64,000 nucleotides of DNA. It comes from Desulfobaccales bacterium (GTDB lineage Bacteria; Desulfobacterota; Desulfobaccia; Desulfobaccales; 0-14-0-80-60-11). The translations under genes were made by a program, and so were the position numbers. Positions 1 through 8,555 of this stretch are shown here, piece by piece (the stretch's first letter is position 1; each line of letters opens with the position of its first letter). Location of the stretch: the NCBI GenBank assembly GCA_037481655.1, contig JBBFLF010000010.1:1-64000 (forward strand), in the 5' to 3' direction. The notes beneath the pieces are model-generated. The model did no database searches. It was not told where the DNA came from and worked only from the letters and a program-made list of their open reading frames with translations.

Positions 1-130
1 CCTCCTCGCCGATGGGGCAGGGCTTCATCTTCTCGGCCCGGTCAAAGATGGTCTCTACGCCCTCAGCCTGGGCCTTTTTGAGCATCTCCACCGTGGCACT
101 ATCCACTGAGAGTTTTTCCGGATCCGGCAT
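1..130 (-). CDS. cooS: Carbon-monoxide dehydrogenase catalytic subunit, N-terminal fragment
   Basis: Only the first 43 residues lie in the window; the gene runs off the left edge. The ATG at 130 has a good ribosome site (GGAGGG about 9 bases upstream). The visible part resembles the N-terminus of the nickel CO dehydrogenase: a 'D-P-A/T-x-x-M-L' helix, then residues 29-41 reading FDRAEKMKPCPIG, which in this family leads into the cysteines that bind the B and D iron-sulfur clusters. The enzyme interconverts CO and CO2 and serves the Wood-Ljungdahl pathway or CO oxidation. The metal ligands themselves are outside the window, so the call rests on a short alignment from memory. Confidence 0.72.
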   Translation of the reverse strand, partial: MPDPEKLSVDSATVEMLKKAQAEGVETIFDRAEKMKPCPIGEE

Positions 131-278
131 TTACGGTCCCTCCAGTCGGGTGAAAACGGTTAAGTACAGATAACCTCTTTTGCCGCGCTGATTTTCTTCT
201 ACCTACATCTATACACGAAGAGGTGTAAAGGGGGCAAGAAAAAATTTTTTAAGGGACGCGAAATGGTGCAGAAAGAAA

Positions 279-1298
279 TTAGGGAGAGCTGGATCTCTTT
301 TCCCCGGAGGCTTTTATAAGGCGCACCACCCGGAAGCCGATGAAGCCATCGGCCTTCTCCGGCGGGGCATATTGCCGGGAGGCCACCCGTAGTTCCCGGG
401 CCCGGGACATCCAGGAGCCGCCCCTCAGCACCCGGGCCTCAGGGTGAGCAAAGGAGGTAGGGCGGGTGGGCGTGAACCGGTCCAGACACCATTCCGCCAC
501 ATTGCCCGCCATATCATAGAGGCCATACCCGTTGGGCGGAAACGAGCCCACCGGCGCAGTGAAGCGGAAGCCGTCGGCGGCAAAGTCGTTGGGGTAATAG
601 TTGGCCCGAAAGCGCCCGCCGGCATCCGGAGGCTCCGCCCCCCAGGGGTAGGGCTGCCCGATGAGACCCCCTCGGGCCGCGGCCTCCCACTCGGCTTCCG
701 TGGGCAGGCGGTGGACGACCCCGGTCGTGCGGGTCAGCCACTCCGTATAAGCCACCGCCTCATACCAGCTCACCCCCACCACCGGCTGCCTGGGGCCATT
801 GAGGGCCGGATCATGCCAATATAAGGGGGGCCGACGGCCGGTGGCGGTCAGAAACCGGCCATACTGCTCGTTGGTGATCTCCGTGACGCTGATGTAAAAC
901 GGCTTCAGCACCACCCGGTATTCCGGGAGTTCGGCGCTGTAGCGCACCGGCTGGTCCGGGGCACTTCCCAGGACATAGGTCCCCCCGGGAATGAGGCGGA
1001 AGCGGAGGCCTAGGACTTCCAGGGTCTCCTGGGCCCAGCCCCGGCCCCCCAGGCCCATGCCCAGGAGAAGGAGAAGCACGGCCGTCAGGCGCGTGAGCCC
1101 GGCATATACCTTGCCACCCTGCCGCTGCAAAGAGAAACCCCGCTGAAGCAATTGTTCCGGGCCGGCGCCCGGGAACAGGGCCCCGGAAAAGTGGCCGCCG
1201 GCCCTGCCATCGGCCCCTGCCCTTTCACCCTGGGAAGAGAAGAGGCGGTCCCCGGTCTCAGGCCCGCCCGGTGGCCGCAGCCTCATTTTATCGCGCAA
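279..1298 (-). CDS. Formylglycine-generating-enzyme-like (SUMF1 domain) exported protein
   Basis: The C-terminal two thirds are a sulfatase-modifying-factor fold: PGGTYVLGS, VTEITNEQYGRF, VSWYEAVAYTEWL, RLPTEAEWEAAARGG, YDMAGNVAEW and a final RGGSW...GFRVVR. True formylglycine enzymes carry two cysteines shortly after RGGS; here that stretch reads WMSRARELR, so both are absent and it is unlikely to convert sulfatase cysteines. A hydrophobic stretch near residues 67-90 ending in GWAQ looks like a signal peptide, so the real start is probably internal (TTG near 1130, or ATG at 1286) rather than the TTG at 1298. It begins just after the AddA-like gene stops on the same strand and may be co-transcribed. 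Function unknown; probably an envelope protein. Confidence 0.8.
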   Translation of the reverse strand: MRDKMRLRPPGGPETGDRLFSSQGERAGADGRAGGHFSGALFPGAGPEQLLQRGFSLQRQGGKVYAGLTRLTAVLLLLLGMGLGGRGWAQETLEVLGLRFRLIPGGTYVLGSAPDQPVRYSAELPEYRVVLKPFYISVTEITNEQYGRFLTATGRRPPLYWHDPALNGPRQPVVGVSWYEAVAYTEWLTRTTGVVHRLPTEAEWEAAARGGLIGQPYPWGAEPPDAGGRFRANYYPNDFAADGFRFTAPVGSFPPNGYGLYDMAGNVAEWCLDRFTPTRPTSFAHPEARVLRGGSWMSRARELRVASRQYAPPEKADGFIGFRVVRLIKASGEKRSSSP

Positions 1299-1301
1299 AA
1301 C

Positions 1302-4300
1302 TCAGGACAATGCCACCCGCCGGCGGCAGGCGGTGAAATAGAGCACCGGCCGCAGGGCGTCAGGGGGAAGGCCCAGACGGGCAGCGGCCAGCTCCCGGTA
1401 GGCCAGAAGCTGGGGCCGGTAGCGCTCCGCCTCCCGGGACAGGAACTCCTCCCAGGCCATTCCCGCCGGCGGCCGGGAGGATTTGAAATCCACCAGCCAC
1501 CAGACCTCCCCTTGGCGGGCCAGGAGGTCCGGCCGCCCCCGCCGCACCTCCCGCGGAGCAGACACCCCTTCCAGAAGCCACTCCGGCCGCAGCTCGTCGG
1601 CGGCCCTCAGATCCTTCAGGAAGGGATCCTCCAGGCAGGCGACGGCTTCCGCCAGGATGTCCGCGGCCAAGTCGGCGGCTTCCTCCGGAGGGCTCCCGGC
1701 GCGGCGCACGGCCGCCGCCACCCCGGCCAGGTCGGGGAGCGGCTCCCCTTTAAGACCCGCCTCCAGGAGCCGGTGCAGCAGCTCCCCCCGTTCCCCGGCA
1801 GCAAGGCGCAAGGGGGCCTCCTGCCCCTCCTCCCCCACGGCCGGCCCGGTGCCGTCAGCCACCTCCGTCGCCACCTTAGCCACAGTGGTCAAGGCATAAG
1901 GGGCGGCTTCGGGCCGGAAATCCCAGGCCGGGGGCACCTCCGGCGGCGACGCCCCCAAAGCCGCGGGCTCCGGCCATGCCGTCCAGACCTGCACCTCCAG
2001 CTCCGGGCCCGGCCAGAAACTTTGGCCCTCCGGGAAGTCCTCAGTCTGGTAGTGCTGACAGAGCCAGCCCAGGGGGCTCTCCCACGGAATGCTGTCCTGG
2101 CCGGAGGACGACACCGGCAGGACGGCGGAGAGAAAGAGGCGTCTTTTCGCCCGGGTGACCGCCACATAAAACACCCGCCGGGCCTCCGCCAGGGTCCGCT
2201 CCTGCTGGAGACGCAGAAGCTGGCGGTAGAGCAGGCTCTGCTGGGACTCCCAGTACGGCCGGGCCAAGGCCAGGGCGTGGCAGCCGGTGCCGGGAATCTC
2301 CTCCAACAGAAACGGGGGATTCTTGTCCGGGCCGGACAAGGGATTCCAGTCCAGAAAGGGCACCAGGACCCAGTCAAACTCCAGGCCCTTGGCGCCGTGC
2401 ACCGTCAGCAGCTCCACGGGGGAGGCCTGGGCCCGGGGATCCGGAGGCTGATACGCCTCGGCCAGAAAGATCCCGGCCTTCTTCCAGGTGGCCTGGGGCA
2501 AGGCCGACTCCGCCCGGGCCAGGAGATCCAGATAGACCCGGGCATTGGCCACCCCCAGGGGGCCCTCCCAGGCCGCAATGCCCTGCCAGGCCTCCACCCG
2601 GTCCAGGAACTCCCGGAGCACTTCCCCCAGAGGCAGTCGGCCGGCCGCGGCCTCGGCGGCCAACAGGGCCCGGCCCACCGGCAGCAGCTCCGGCGGGCAG
2701 TCTTCTTCCTCCAGGAACCGGGCCAGGCGACGGGGCCACAGCGTCCCTTCCTGCCGGGCGATCTCCGCCACCACCGCCAAAGGCTGGGGCGCCCAGGGCC
2801 CCGTAAGGACCCCTCCCCAGGCCAGGTCATCATGGGGGTGACTCAGGGCCTTGGCCAGATTGTGCAGGTGCTGCACCACCCGGCTGTCCGTGAGCTTCAG
2901 GCCTTCCCGCACCCGGACGGTCTGGCCGGCGGCCTGCAGGGCAGCCAGGTAGGTGGTGAGATGGGTGCGGGCAAAGAGGAGAATGCCCACCCGCTCGCCA
3001 GGCGCCAGGTCCGGGGTAATCCGGACCACCTGGGCCGCCAGCCAGCGGGCCTCCGCCTCCCGGGCCGCAGCCTTGTCCGGGTGCCGAAACACCATCAGAC
3101 AGGGCGGCTCCCCCTCCGGGGCCCCCGGAGCGGGATGCGCCGGCTTGAAGGGCACCTGTCGCAGTTTGGCCTTTGGGCTCAGTACCGTCTCCCCGAAGAC
3201 CCCGTTGACCCAGTCGATGAGGCGTCGGGTGGAGCGGAAATTGGTCGTGAGGTCCAGAGGCTGAAGGGGGAAATGGACGCCCTGTTCCTCACACCTGAGC
3301 CCCTCCCGGGCCTCCAGGAAGATCTCCACCTTGGCGTCCCGCCAGCCGTAGATGGACTGCTTGGGATCCCCCACCACGGTGAGGGTGCGGCCGCCGTCGG
3401 CCGCCCAGCCCTCCAGCAGGCGGCACAGCAGCCGCTTCTGGTTGAGGCTGGTGTCCTGGAATTCGTCCACCAGGAGATGCTTCAGGCGCAGGTCCAGGCG
3501 CAGGAGGAGCTCCCCCGGGGGTTCCCGGTCCAGGAGCCGCAACGCCGCCTCCTCCAGGGCAATGAAATCCAGGGCCCCCTGACGCCGGCAGACCTCCTCG
3601 TACACCGCCAGGGCTTCCCCCAGGAGAATGACCAGGTCCTGGAGGGCCGCCACTTCCTGGGCAGGGATGAGGGAGGGAGGAACTTCCCGGACCCGGGCCA
3701 GCGCGGCCACAAAATCCGCCGGCGATTCCTGCAGCAGCCGGGCCCAGGGGGATTTGCCGAAGCCCGGGGGGAAGCCGTCTTTGACGGTAAAGGACTTGCG
3801 CGGAGTGCCCTGCTGGGTGAGAAGGGCCTGGGCCAGGGTCCGCCAGGCCGGCAGGTCCTCCAGCGCGGGGCCAGGAGGGGACGGAGGCAGGTTCTCCCCC
3901 AGGGAGGCGCCTTCCCGCCGGAGATAGTCCCGGAACTCCCCCCAGGCCTGCCCCAGCCCATGAGCCGCCAGGCCGGCAGCCAGGGCCTCCAGGTCCGGGG
4001 CCAGCACCTGCCCCAGGCGGGTCAGGCTCAGATGCCGATATTCCTCTTCATCCTGGGAGAGGCGGGCCAGTTCCAGAAAATCCCGCAGACAGTCCCGCCG
4101 GGAAAGAAGGGTGCCCAGCTCCTGGGCCAGCGCTCCCCAATTATTGTTCAGGCGCACCAGGCGGCGCTCCAGGGCCTGGCGCCCGGGATCATGGGGCGGG
4201 CGGGCCGCCAGCCGGCGGCGCAGCTCCTCCAGGGCCTCTTCCTTGAGCCATTGGGCCTCCGCCCCCTCCACCAGGGTGAACTCCAAAGGCAGCCCCGCCT

Positions 4301-4706
4301 CCTGGGGAGCCAGCGACAGCAGCCGGGAACAGAAGGAATGGAAGGTGAGGATCTGCAGGCGCTCCGGGGCCAGGGCCTCGGTGGGGGACAGCCCCAGGCG
4401 GTCCAAATGGCGGAAGACCCGGGAGGCCAGCTCCTGCAGGAGTTGCTGCACCGGAGAGGCATCGGCACCAGAATCCCGGCGATCCACAAAGACCTGCACC
4501 ACCCGGGTGCGCAGCTCACCCGCCGCCTTGCGGGTGAAGGTGAGGGCCACAATCTCCCCCGGATCCGAGACGGTGCTGAGCAGACCCAGGTAGCGGGCCA
4601 GGAGCACTGCGGTCTTGCCGGAGCCGGCCGGCGCCTCAATGTGAAAACTGCCGGCGGGATGCAGGGCCTGCTCCCGGGCCGCCTGGTCCACGGGCGGAGA
4701 TGTCAT
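1302..4706 (-). CDS. addA: AddA/RecB-like UvrD-type helicase-nuclease
   Basis: This 1134-residue protein is an SF1A helicase fused to a RecB-type nuclease. Walker A (APAGSGKT) is at residues 25-32, the DEFQDT box near residue 413, a VVGDPKQSIYGWRDA motif follows, then a LLTVHGAKGLEFDWV motif and VAVTRAKRR. The C-terminus has the nuclease motif WWLVDFKSS near residue 1072. It should unwind and trim double-strand ends for recombinational repair together with the preceding gene, which it overlaps by 4 bases (ATGA), indicating translational coupling. Length and pairing fit the AddAB class more than RecBCD. A very long reading frame on the opposite strand is a GC-rich shadow. Confidence 0.88.
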   Translation of the reverse strand: MTSPPVDQAAREQALHPAGSFHIEAPAGSGKTAVLLARYLGLLSTVSDPGEIVALTFTRKAAGELRTRVVQVFVDRRDSGADASPVQQLLQELASRVFRHLDRLGLSPTEALAPERLQILTFHSFCSRLLSLAPQEAGLPLEFTLVEGAEAQWLKEEALEELRRRLAARPPHDPGRQALERRLVRLNNNWGALAQELGTLLSRRDCLRDFLELARLSQDEEEYRHLSLTRLGQVLAPDLEALAAGLAAHGLGQAWGEFRDYLRREGASLGENLPPSPPGPALEDLPAWRTLAQALLTQQGTPRKSFTVKDGFPPGFGKSPWARLLQESPADFVAALARVREVPPSLIPAQEVAALQDLVILLGEALAVYEEVCRRQGALDFIALEEAALRLLDREPPGELLLRLDLRLKHLLVDEFQDTSLNQKRLLCRLLEGWAADGGRTLTVVGDPKQSIYGWRDAKVEIFLEAREGLRCEEQGVHFPLQPLDLTTNFRSTRRLIDWVNGVFGETVLSPKAKLRQVPFKPAHPAPGAPEGEPPCLMVFRHPDKAAAREAEARWLAAQVVRITPDLAPGERVGILLFARTHLTTYLAALQAAGQTVRVREGLKLTDSRVVQHLHNLAKALSHPHDDLAWGGVLTGPWAPQPLAVVAEIARQEGTLWPRRLARFLEEEDCPPELLPVGRALLAAEAAAGRLPLGEVLREFLDRVEAWQGIAAWEGPLGVANARVYLDLLARAESALPQATWKKAGIFLAEAYQPPDPRAQASPVELLTVHGAKGLEFDWVLVPFLDWNPLSGPDKNPPFLLEEIPGTGCHALALARPYWESQQSLLYRQLLRLQQERTLAEARRVFYVAVTRAKRRLFLSAVLPVSSSGQDSIPWESPLGWLCQHYQTEDFPEGQSFWPGPELEVQVWTAWPEPAALGASPPEVPPAWDFRPEAAPYALTTVAKVATEVADGTGPAVGEEGQEAPLRLAAGERGELLHRLLEAGLKGEPLPDLAGVAAAVRRAGSPPEEAADLAADILAEAVACLEDPFLKDLRAADELRPEWLLEGVSAPREVRRGRPDLLARQGEVWWLVDFKSSRPPAGMAWEEFLSREAERYRPQLLAYRELAAARLGLPPDALRPVLYFTACRRRVALS

Positions 4707-7378
4707 GCTTCCGCCTCCTCAGCGCTGCGGTAGCCGCAGAGCAACGGGTAGGGGCAATAGGCGCAGGCCCCCTCGTTGCTGCCCCGGGGAGGCGGCGCCG
4801 GCTGGGCCGGGAACTCTCCCGTCTCCAGGCGCCGGGCCAGCTCCCGCAGGCGGTCCTCCCAGGCGGCCATGACCTCGTCCCATTCCTCCCGCGTGCTGCG
4901 ATAGTCTTCATGCTTCAGATGCCCGTCCCGGGGGGATTTGAGGCTGATAAAGCCGGCTTTCAGTAGCACCGCGGGCTCCGGCGCCGCCACCGCGCCCTGA
5001 CGCACCGCCAGGAGATACCCGGGCAGCTGATGTTCTTCCTGACGCACAAAGACGGCGGGGCGATTGGGAATGTTGCCGCTTTTGTAATCCCAGACCACGA
5101 TCTCCCCCCGCTCCGGATGGTGATCCAGGCGGTCAATGCGCCCCCGGACGCTTACGGCACAGTCCTCCGGCGCCAGGCCTTGAAACTCCTGCTCCACCGC
5201 CACCCAGCGCCAGCCCTCCCGGAAGCGCTCTTTCTCCAGGGCCAGCCAGGCCGGGAGCAGGCCAGGGATGCTCTCATCCCCCAGCCAGCGGAGTCGCTCC
5301 GCCCGCAGGTGCGGATCGGCGGCCAGCGGCGCCAGGGTGGCGTTGACTGCCTCCTCCAGATGCTGCCGGGCCACGGCGTCGTCCCAGGTCCCGCTGGCCT
5401 CGAGAACCGCCCCGAAAGTTTGCACAAAGCGGGCCACCACCTGATGGAGCAGCCGGCCGCGGTCCAAGGCGGAGAGCCCCTCCTCCTCTTCGGGGAGAGG
5501 TTCCATCTCCAGCAGCACCTCCAAGAGGAAGCGGCAGGGGCAGGAGAGCCCGATCTGGGCATGGGTGAGGCGGATTTCCGTGGGCAGGGGCAGTCTGACC
5601 GGCGGGGGAGGCTCCTCAGCGGCCGGAGGCGGCGGCTTCAACGCCGCCTGGATGGCCGGTACCCCCAGCCAGGCCGGGTGCGGGGTGCTCAGGGGATTGA
5701 GGCCGGCTTCCTGCCAGTCCCCCACATAGAGATAGGTCCCCACCTGCTCTTCCTCCTCCACCGCCGTCGGGCGGGTGAGGATGAGGTGGGGCGCCACCCC
5801 CCTCAGGCCGGCAAAGAGGGTGGCGGCATACCGATATTGTGAGGCGGCGGTGCCGCCCAGCACCTGGCGCTTCTCCCAGGCAGTAAGGAGGGGCAGCGGC
5901 CGGGGCGGCCCGGGGAGGTTGCCCGAGGTCATCCCCAGGCAGAAGACCCGGTCAAAGTCCAGCCCCCGGGTCTCCAGCAGGCCGAGTATCTGGAAGCCCG
6001 CCTCCTCCCGGCCTTCGCCGGCCAGCTCCACCCTGCCGGCGGCGTGGGTGAGCCAGGCCAGGAAGTCCGGGAGGCTTAAGCTCTCCCCGGCCAAAGCCCG
6101 GCCCAGTTCCTCCAGGACCTCCTGCAGGTGGCCCCAGGCGTCCGCCTCCGCTTCGTCCAGTTTTCCCGGAAATCCCAGCAGCTCCCAGGTCTGCCTGAGC
6201 CTGAGGCACCCGTCCCCGGCCCTGCCCTGCCAGCCGGCCCAAGGGGAGAGAGCCTCTTCCAGCCGCCTGAGGGCCAGGAGATCGTCCCGGCGCGCTTGCC
6301 AGGCCCGATAGAAATCCTCCCAGCCCCGAAAGGGGCCATCGTCCCGGAAACGGCGGTCCAGGAGGGCCAGGCCGTCCCGGGCTTCCCACAGGCGGCCGTA
6401 AAAGGGCGAAAACCACAGGGCCGCCAGGTCTTCCCGGCGCTCCCCCCGGACGAAGAAGCTCAAGGGCAGCACCGCGGCGGCAAAGAGGGGCGTGTCCGTC
6501 AGCCGGGGCCCCAGGGAGATGTTGTAACGCCAGCCCTCCGGTCCCCCGGCCGGCCCCAGCACCTCCCTAAGCATCCGCCGGAAGGCGGGGAGGTAATTCT
6601 CCATGGCCGGGGAGGTGACGGCCAGCCGGTGGGGAGGGAGGCCCTCCTTGACCGCGGCCTCCACCAGCCGGGCCGCCACCCAGGCCATCTCCTCCGCCAT
6701 GTCTTTAAAGACCCAGGCCTCCCGCACCGCTTGGGGGTCGCCCTGGATCTGCAGGCACTCCACCCAGGTGTGGCGGGCCAGCCGCCTCAGGAACTCCTCC
6801 TCCACCGGCGCCGGGGCCGCCAGCCCGGCCACATACACGGTGCCGGGGAGTGACAGCCGCCCGGCCTCCAGGGCATCCAGGAGGATACCCGGCAGCCGGG
6901 CGGGGGAGAGCCAGCCCTGCTCTTTGAGCAGCTCCTCATACAGGGCCGTGACCTGCCGGCGCCAGGCCACCAGGGGCGATTCCGTCTCCTGGGGAGGCAG
7001 GGCCGCCAACTGGTGCCGGATGAGGAGCTGGTGGGCGTCATCCAGGGCCGCGGCCCAGGCGAGGTCGGCCGCGGTACCTTCCAGCGTGGGCGCGGCGGCG
7101 ATGGCCTGCTGCCAGAGGCGGAGGCGCACGAGGGGCGGGGGCGGAACCTGGGGCAGCCACAGGCCATCCAGGAGCTCCTGCCACCAGGCCCCCAAGGTGC
7201 GGCAGGTCACGGGCTCCCAGGCCCGCTCCCCGGCCGCCAGGGCCTGCAGGCGCTGCTTGTGCCACAGTTGCCTGGCCAGCCTCTGATGCGGCACCAGGAT
7301 GAGACTGCCCGCCCCGCAGTGCTGCAGCAGATAGTCCTGTAATGCCTGGCAGGAGGAAAAGATGTGGTCTTCAGGCAT
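4703..7378 (-). CDS. addB: AddB-like PD-(D/E)XK nuclease, probable double-strand break repair protein
   Basis: An 891-residue partner of the AddA-like helicase. It resembles the 'probable DNA repair protein' branch of AddB: an inactive helicase-like N-terminus (LILVPHQRLARQL, RTLGAWWQELL) and a C-terminal RecB-family nuclease with GRIDRLD and VVWDYKSG near residue 762. Four cysteines likely hold a 4Fe-4S cluster around the nuclease: one in LSCPCRFLLEV near residue 612 and C-x2-C-x5-C in ACAYCPYPLLCGY near the C-terminus, the arrangement known for AddB. The upstream neighbour is the AT-rich orphan gene, separated by only 32 bases, but base composition switches abruptly between them. Confidence 0.82.
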   Translation of the reverse strand: MPEDHIFSSCQALQDYLLQHCGAGSLILVPHQRLARQLWHKQRLQALAAGERAWEPVTCRTLGAWWQELLDGLWLPQVPPPPLVRLRLWQQAIAAAPTLEGTAADLAWAAALDDAHQLLIRHQLAALPPQETESPLVAWRRQVTALYEELLKEQGWLSPARLPGILLDALEAGRLSLPGTVYVAGLAAPAPVEEEFLRRLARHTWVECLQIQGDPQAVREAWVFKDMAEEMAWVAARLVEAAVKEGLPPHRLAVTSPAMENYLPAFRRMLREVLGPAGGPEGWRYNISLGPRLTDTPLFAAAVLPLSFFVRGERREDLAALWFSPFYGRLWEARDGLALLDRRFRDDGPFRGWEDFYRAWQARRDDLLALRRLEEALSPWAGWQGRAGDGCLRLRQTWELLGFPGKLDEAEADAWGHLQEVLEELGRALAGESLSLPDFLAWLTHAAGRVELAGEGREEAGFQILGLLETRGLDFDRVFCLGMTSGNLPGPPRPLPLLTAWEKRQVLGGTAASQYRYAATLFAGLRGVAPHLILTRPTAVEEEEQVGTYLYVGDWQEAGLNPLSTPHPAWLGVPAIQAALKPPPPAAEEPPPPVRLPLPTEIRLTHAQIGLSCPCRFLLEVLLEMEPLPEEEEGLSALDRGRLLHQVVARFVQTFGAVLEASGTWDDAVARQHLEEAVNATLAPLAADPHLRAERLRWLGDESIPGLLPAWLALEKERFREGWRWVAVEQEFQGLAPEDCAVSVRGRIDRLDHHPERGEIVVWDYKSGNIPNRPAVFVRQEEHQLPGYLLAVRQGAVAAPEPAVLLKAGFISLKSPRDGHLKHEDYRSTREEWDEVMAAWEDRLRELARRLETGEFPAQPAPPPRGSNEGACAYCPYPLLCGYRSAEEAEA

Positions 7379-7410
7379 GCTTTGGCAAGGGTAGCGGACG
7401 TGCGAACATA

Positions 7411-8418
7411 TTATGGCATAGACAACTCTTCCAATAAGTTTAGGTCCAAATGAATTATAAAAATTGCCATTTGACCATCAAACTCTTTCTCACCAAACAT
7501 ATTATCACCCTCGGGAATTGGAAAATCCCTATAATCAGCACTTTTAATTAGAAAATTAGAAAATGCGTCGGCTGTGCGATTTACTACATTATTATGAAAA
7601 CAGGTTATTTCGCCAATATTGAACTGTGTCCATGCCCTTGTAAATTCATATAAATCACGACAAAATTTGGTATTGGCAAAAATTTTCTGTGCTAATATAT
7701 TTTTAAATAAAATATAAGAATATTTATAGCGTTGAAGAACTTCTTCTATTAAAAAGATATCGTATCTTAAAAATAAAGGCAAAAAATGGAAGCCCCAAAT
7801 GGCACCTTCAGAGTGTTGGCTATCGGATGGTATTGAGATGTCAGATCGCCTCAGCGTTTTTTTGCCACGTAAGAAGTCGGAAACCAAAGGTGCTGCAATA
7901 AATATCATTTCACCTGGGGCTTCCAGAAGGCCAAATGCCCCAAAACACCCACTGGAATTCCTAAATGTTAGATCTTTATTCCCACGAAAAATACCTTTGT
8001 TTCCAGAAAAAGGTGGAAAATTTTTTAATAAAAAGAGTTGTTTAACATCAATTCTCCAGCCATTACCCGATGCTTTTTTATTTTGTATAATGCATATGCG
8101 TTGTAATATGCGTTTATTCTTATAGGTGACTAAAGATATTACCGCCATATCGCCTAATTCCTTTGAAACTGGTTGGTTAAGATAATTAAACTTAACATAA
8201 GAACGCGAGCCATGCAGCATTTTAGCAAAAATTGATATCGGACCATATCTTTGTCCATTCGCCGCTTTTACAAGCTCTTCAACTAGTTCTATCTCGTTAT
8301 AATTTGATTTATATCCTGTGTCTAATGAGTCATAAAAATTGCTAACTATCTGGTTCTGAAAACTGGCAAATCCATCGTCTTCGGCCAACTCTATAATTTT
8401 ACGAAAAAGACGCCTCAT
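7411..8418 (-). CDS. AT-rich orphan gene, hypothetical protein with possible nuclease-like motif
   Basis: I do not recognise a named family. The 335-residue protein is encoded in DNA far richer in A+T than every neighbour, in both gene and flanks (about 7380-8510). The ATG at 8418 is preferred to the one at 8433 because GGAGAAG lies 6-8 bases before it. Residues 87-90 (ELGD), followed about 20 residues later by IIQNKK (Q112, K114), resemble the D...QxK core of PD-(D/E)XK nucleases, and WRIDVKQLFLLKNFPPF follows. That resemblance is inference and could be chance. There is no signal peptide or membrane segment. Composition suggests recent horizontal acquisition, and cargo or defence genes often look like this. 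Confidence 0.75.
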   Translation of the reverse strand: MRRLFRKIIELAEDDGFASFQNQIVSNFYDSLDTGYKSNYNEIELVEELVKAANGQRYGPISIFAKMLHGSRSYVKFNYLNQPVSKELGDMAVISLVTYKNKRILQRICIIQNKKASGNGWRIDVKQLFLLKNFPPFSGNKGIFRGNKDLTFRNSSGCFGAFGLLEAPGEMIFIAAPLVSDFLRGKKTLRRSDISIPSDSQHSEGAIWGFHFLPLFLRYDIFLIEEVLQRYKYSYILFKNILAQKIFANTKFCRDLYEFTRAWTQFNIGEITCFHNNVVNRTADAFSNFLIKSADYRDFPIPEGDNMFGEKEFDGQMAIFIIHLDLNLLEELSMP

Positions 8419-8555
8419 CGATTTCTTCTCCATCGTTTATTGATTAAAATTAAAAAAATATTTTTGTAATTATTGAGACTAATTGTGAATAAAAAATCAG
8501 AATGTTAGGCCAAGTTAGGACGGGAAGGCGCAGCGCCTCCCGCCCCTGCCTGGTT

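Noticed and set aside
1152-4733. An almost 1200-residue open frame on the plus strand opposite the AddA-like gene
   Set aside because: It mirrors the codon structure of a clearly conserved helicase-nuclease on the other strand; its product is Gly/Pro/Arg/Gln-rich with no recognisable domain. High GC removes stop codons.
7380-8510. A complete mobile element around the AT-rich gene
   Set aside because: No integrase, transposase, terminal repeats or tRNA gene is visible at either border; only the composition suggests transfer.
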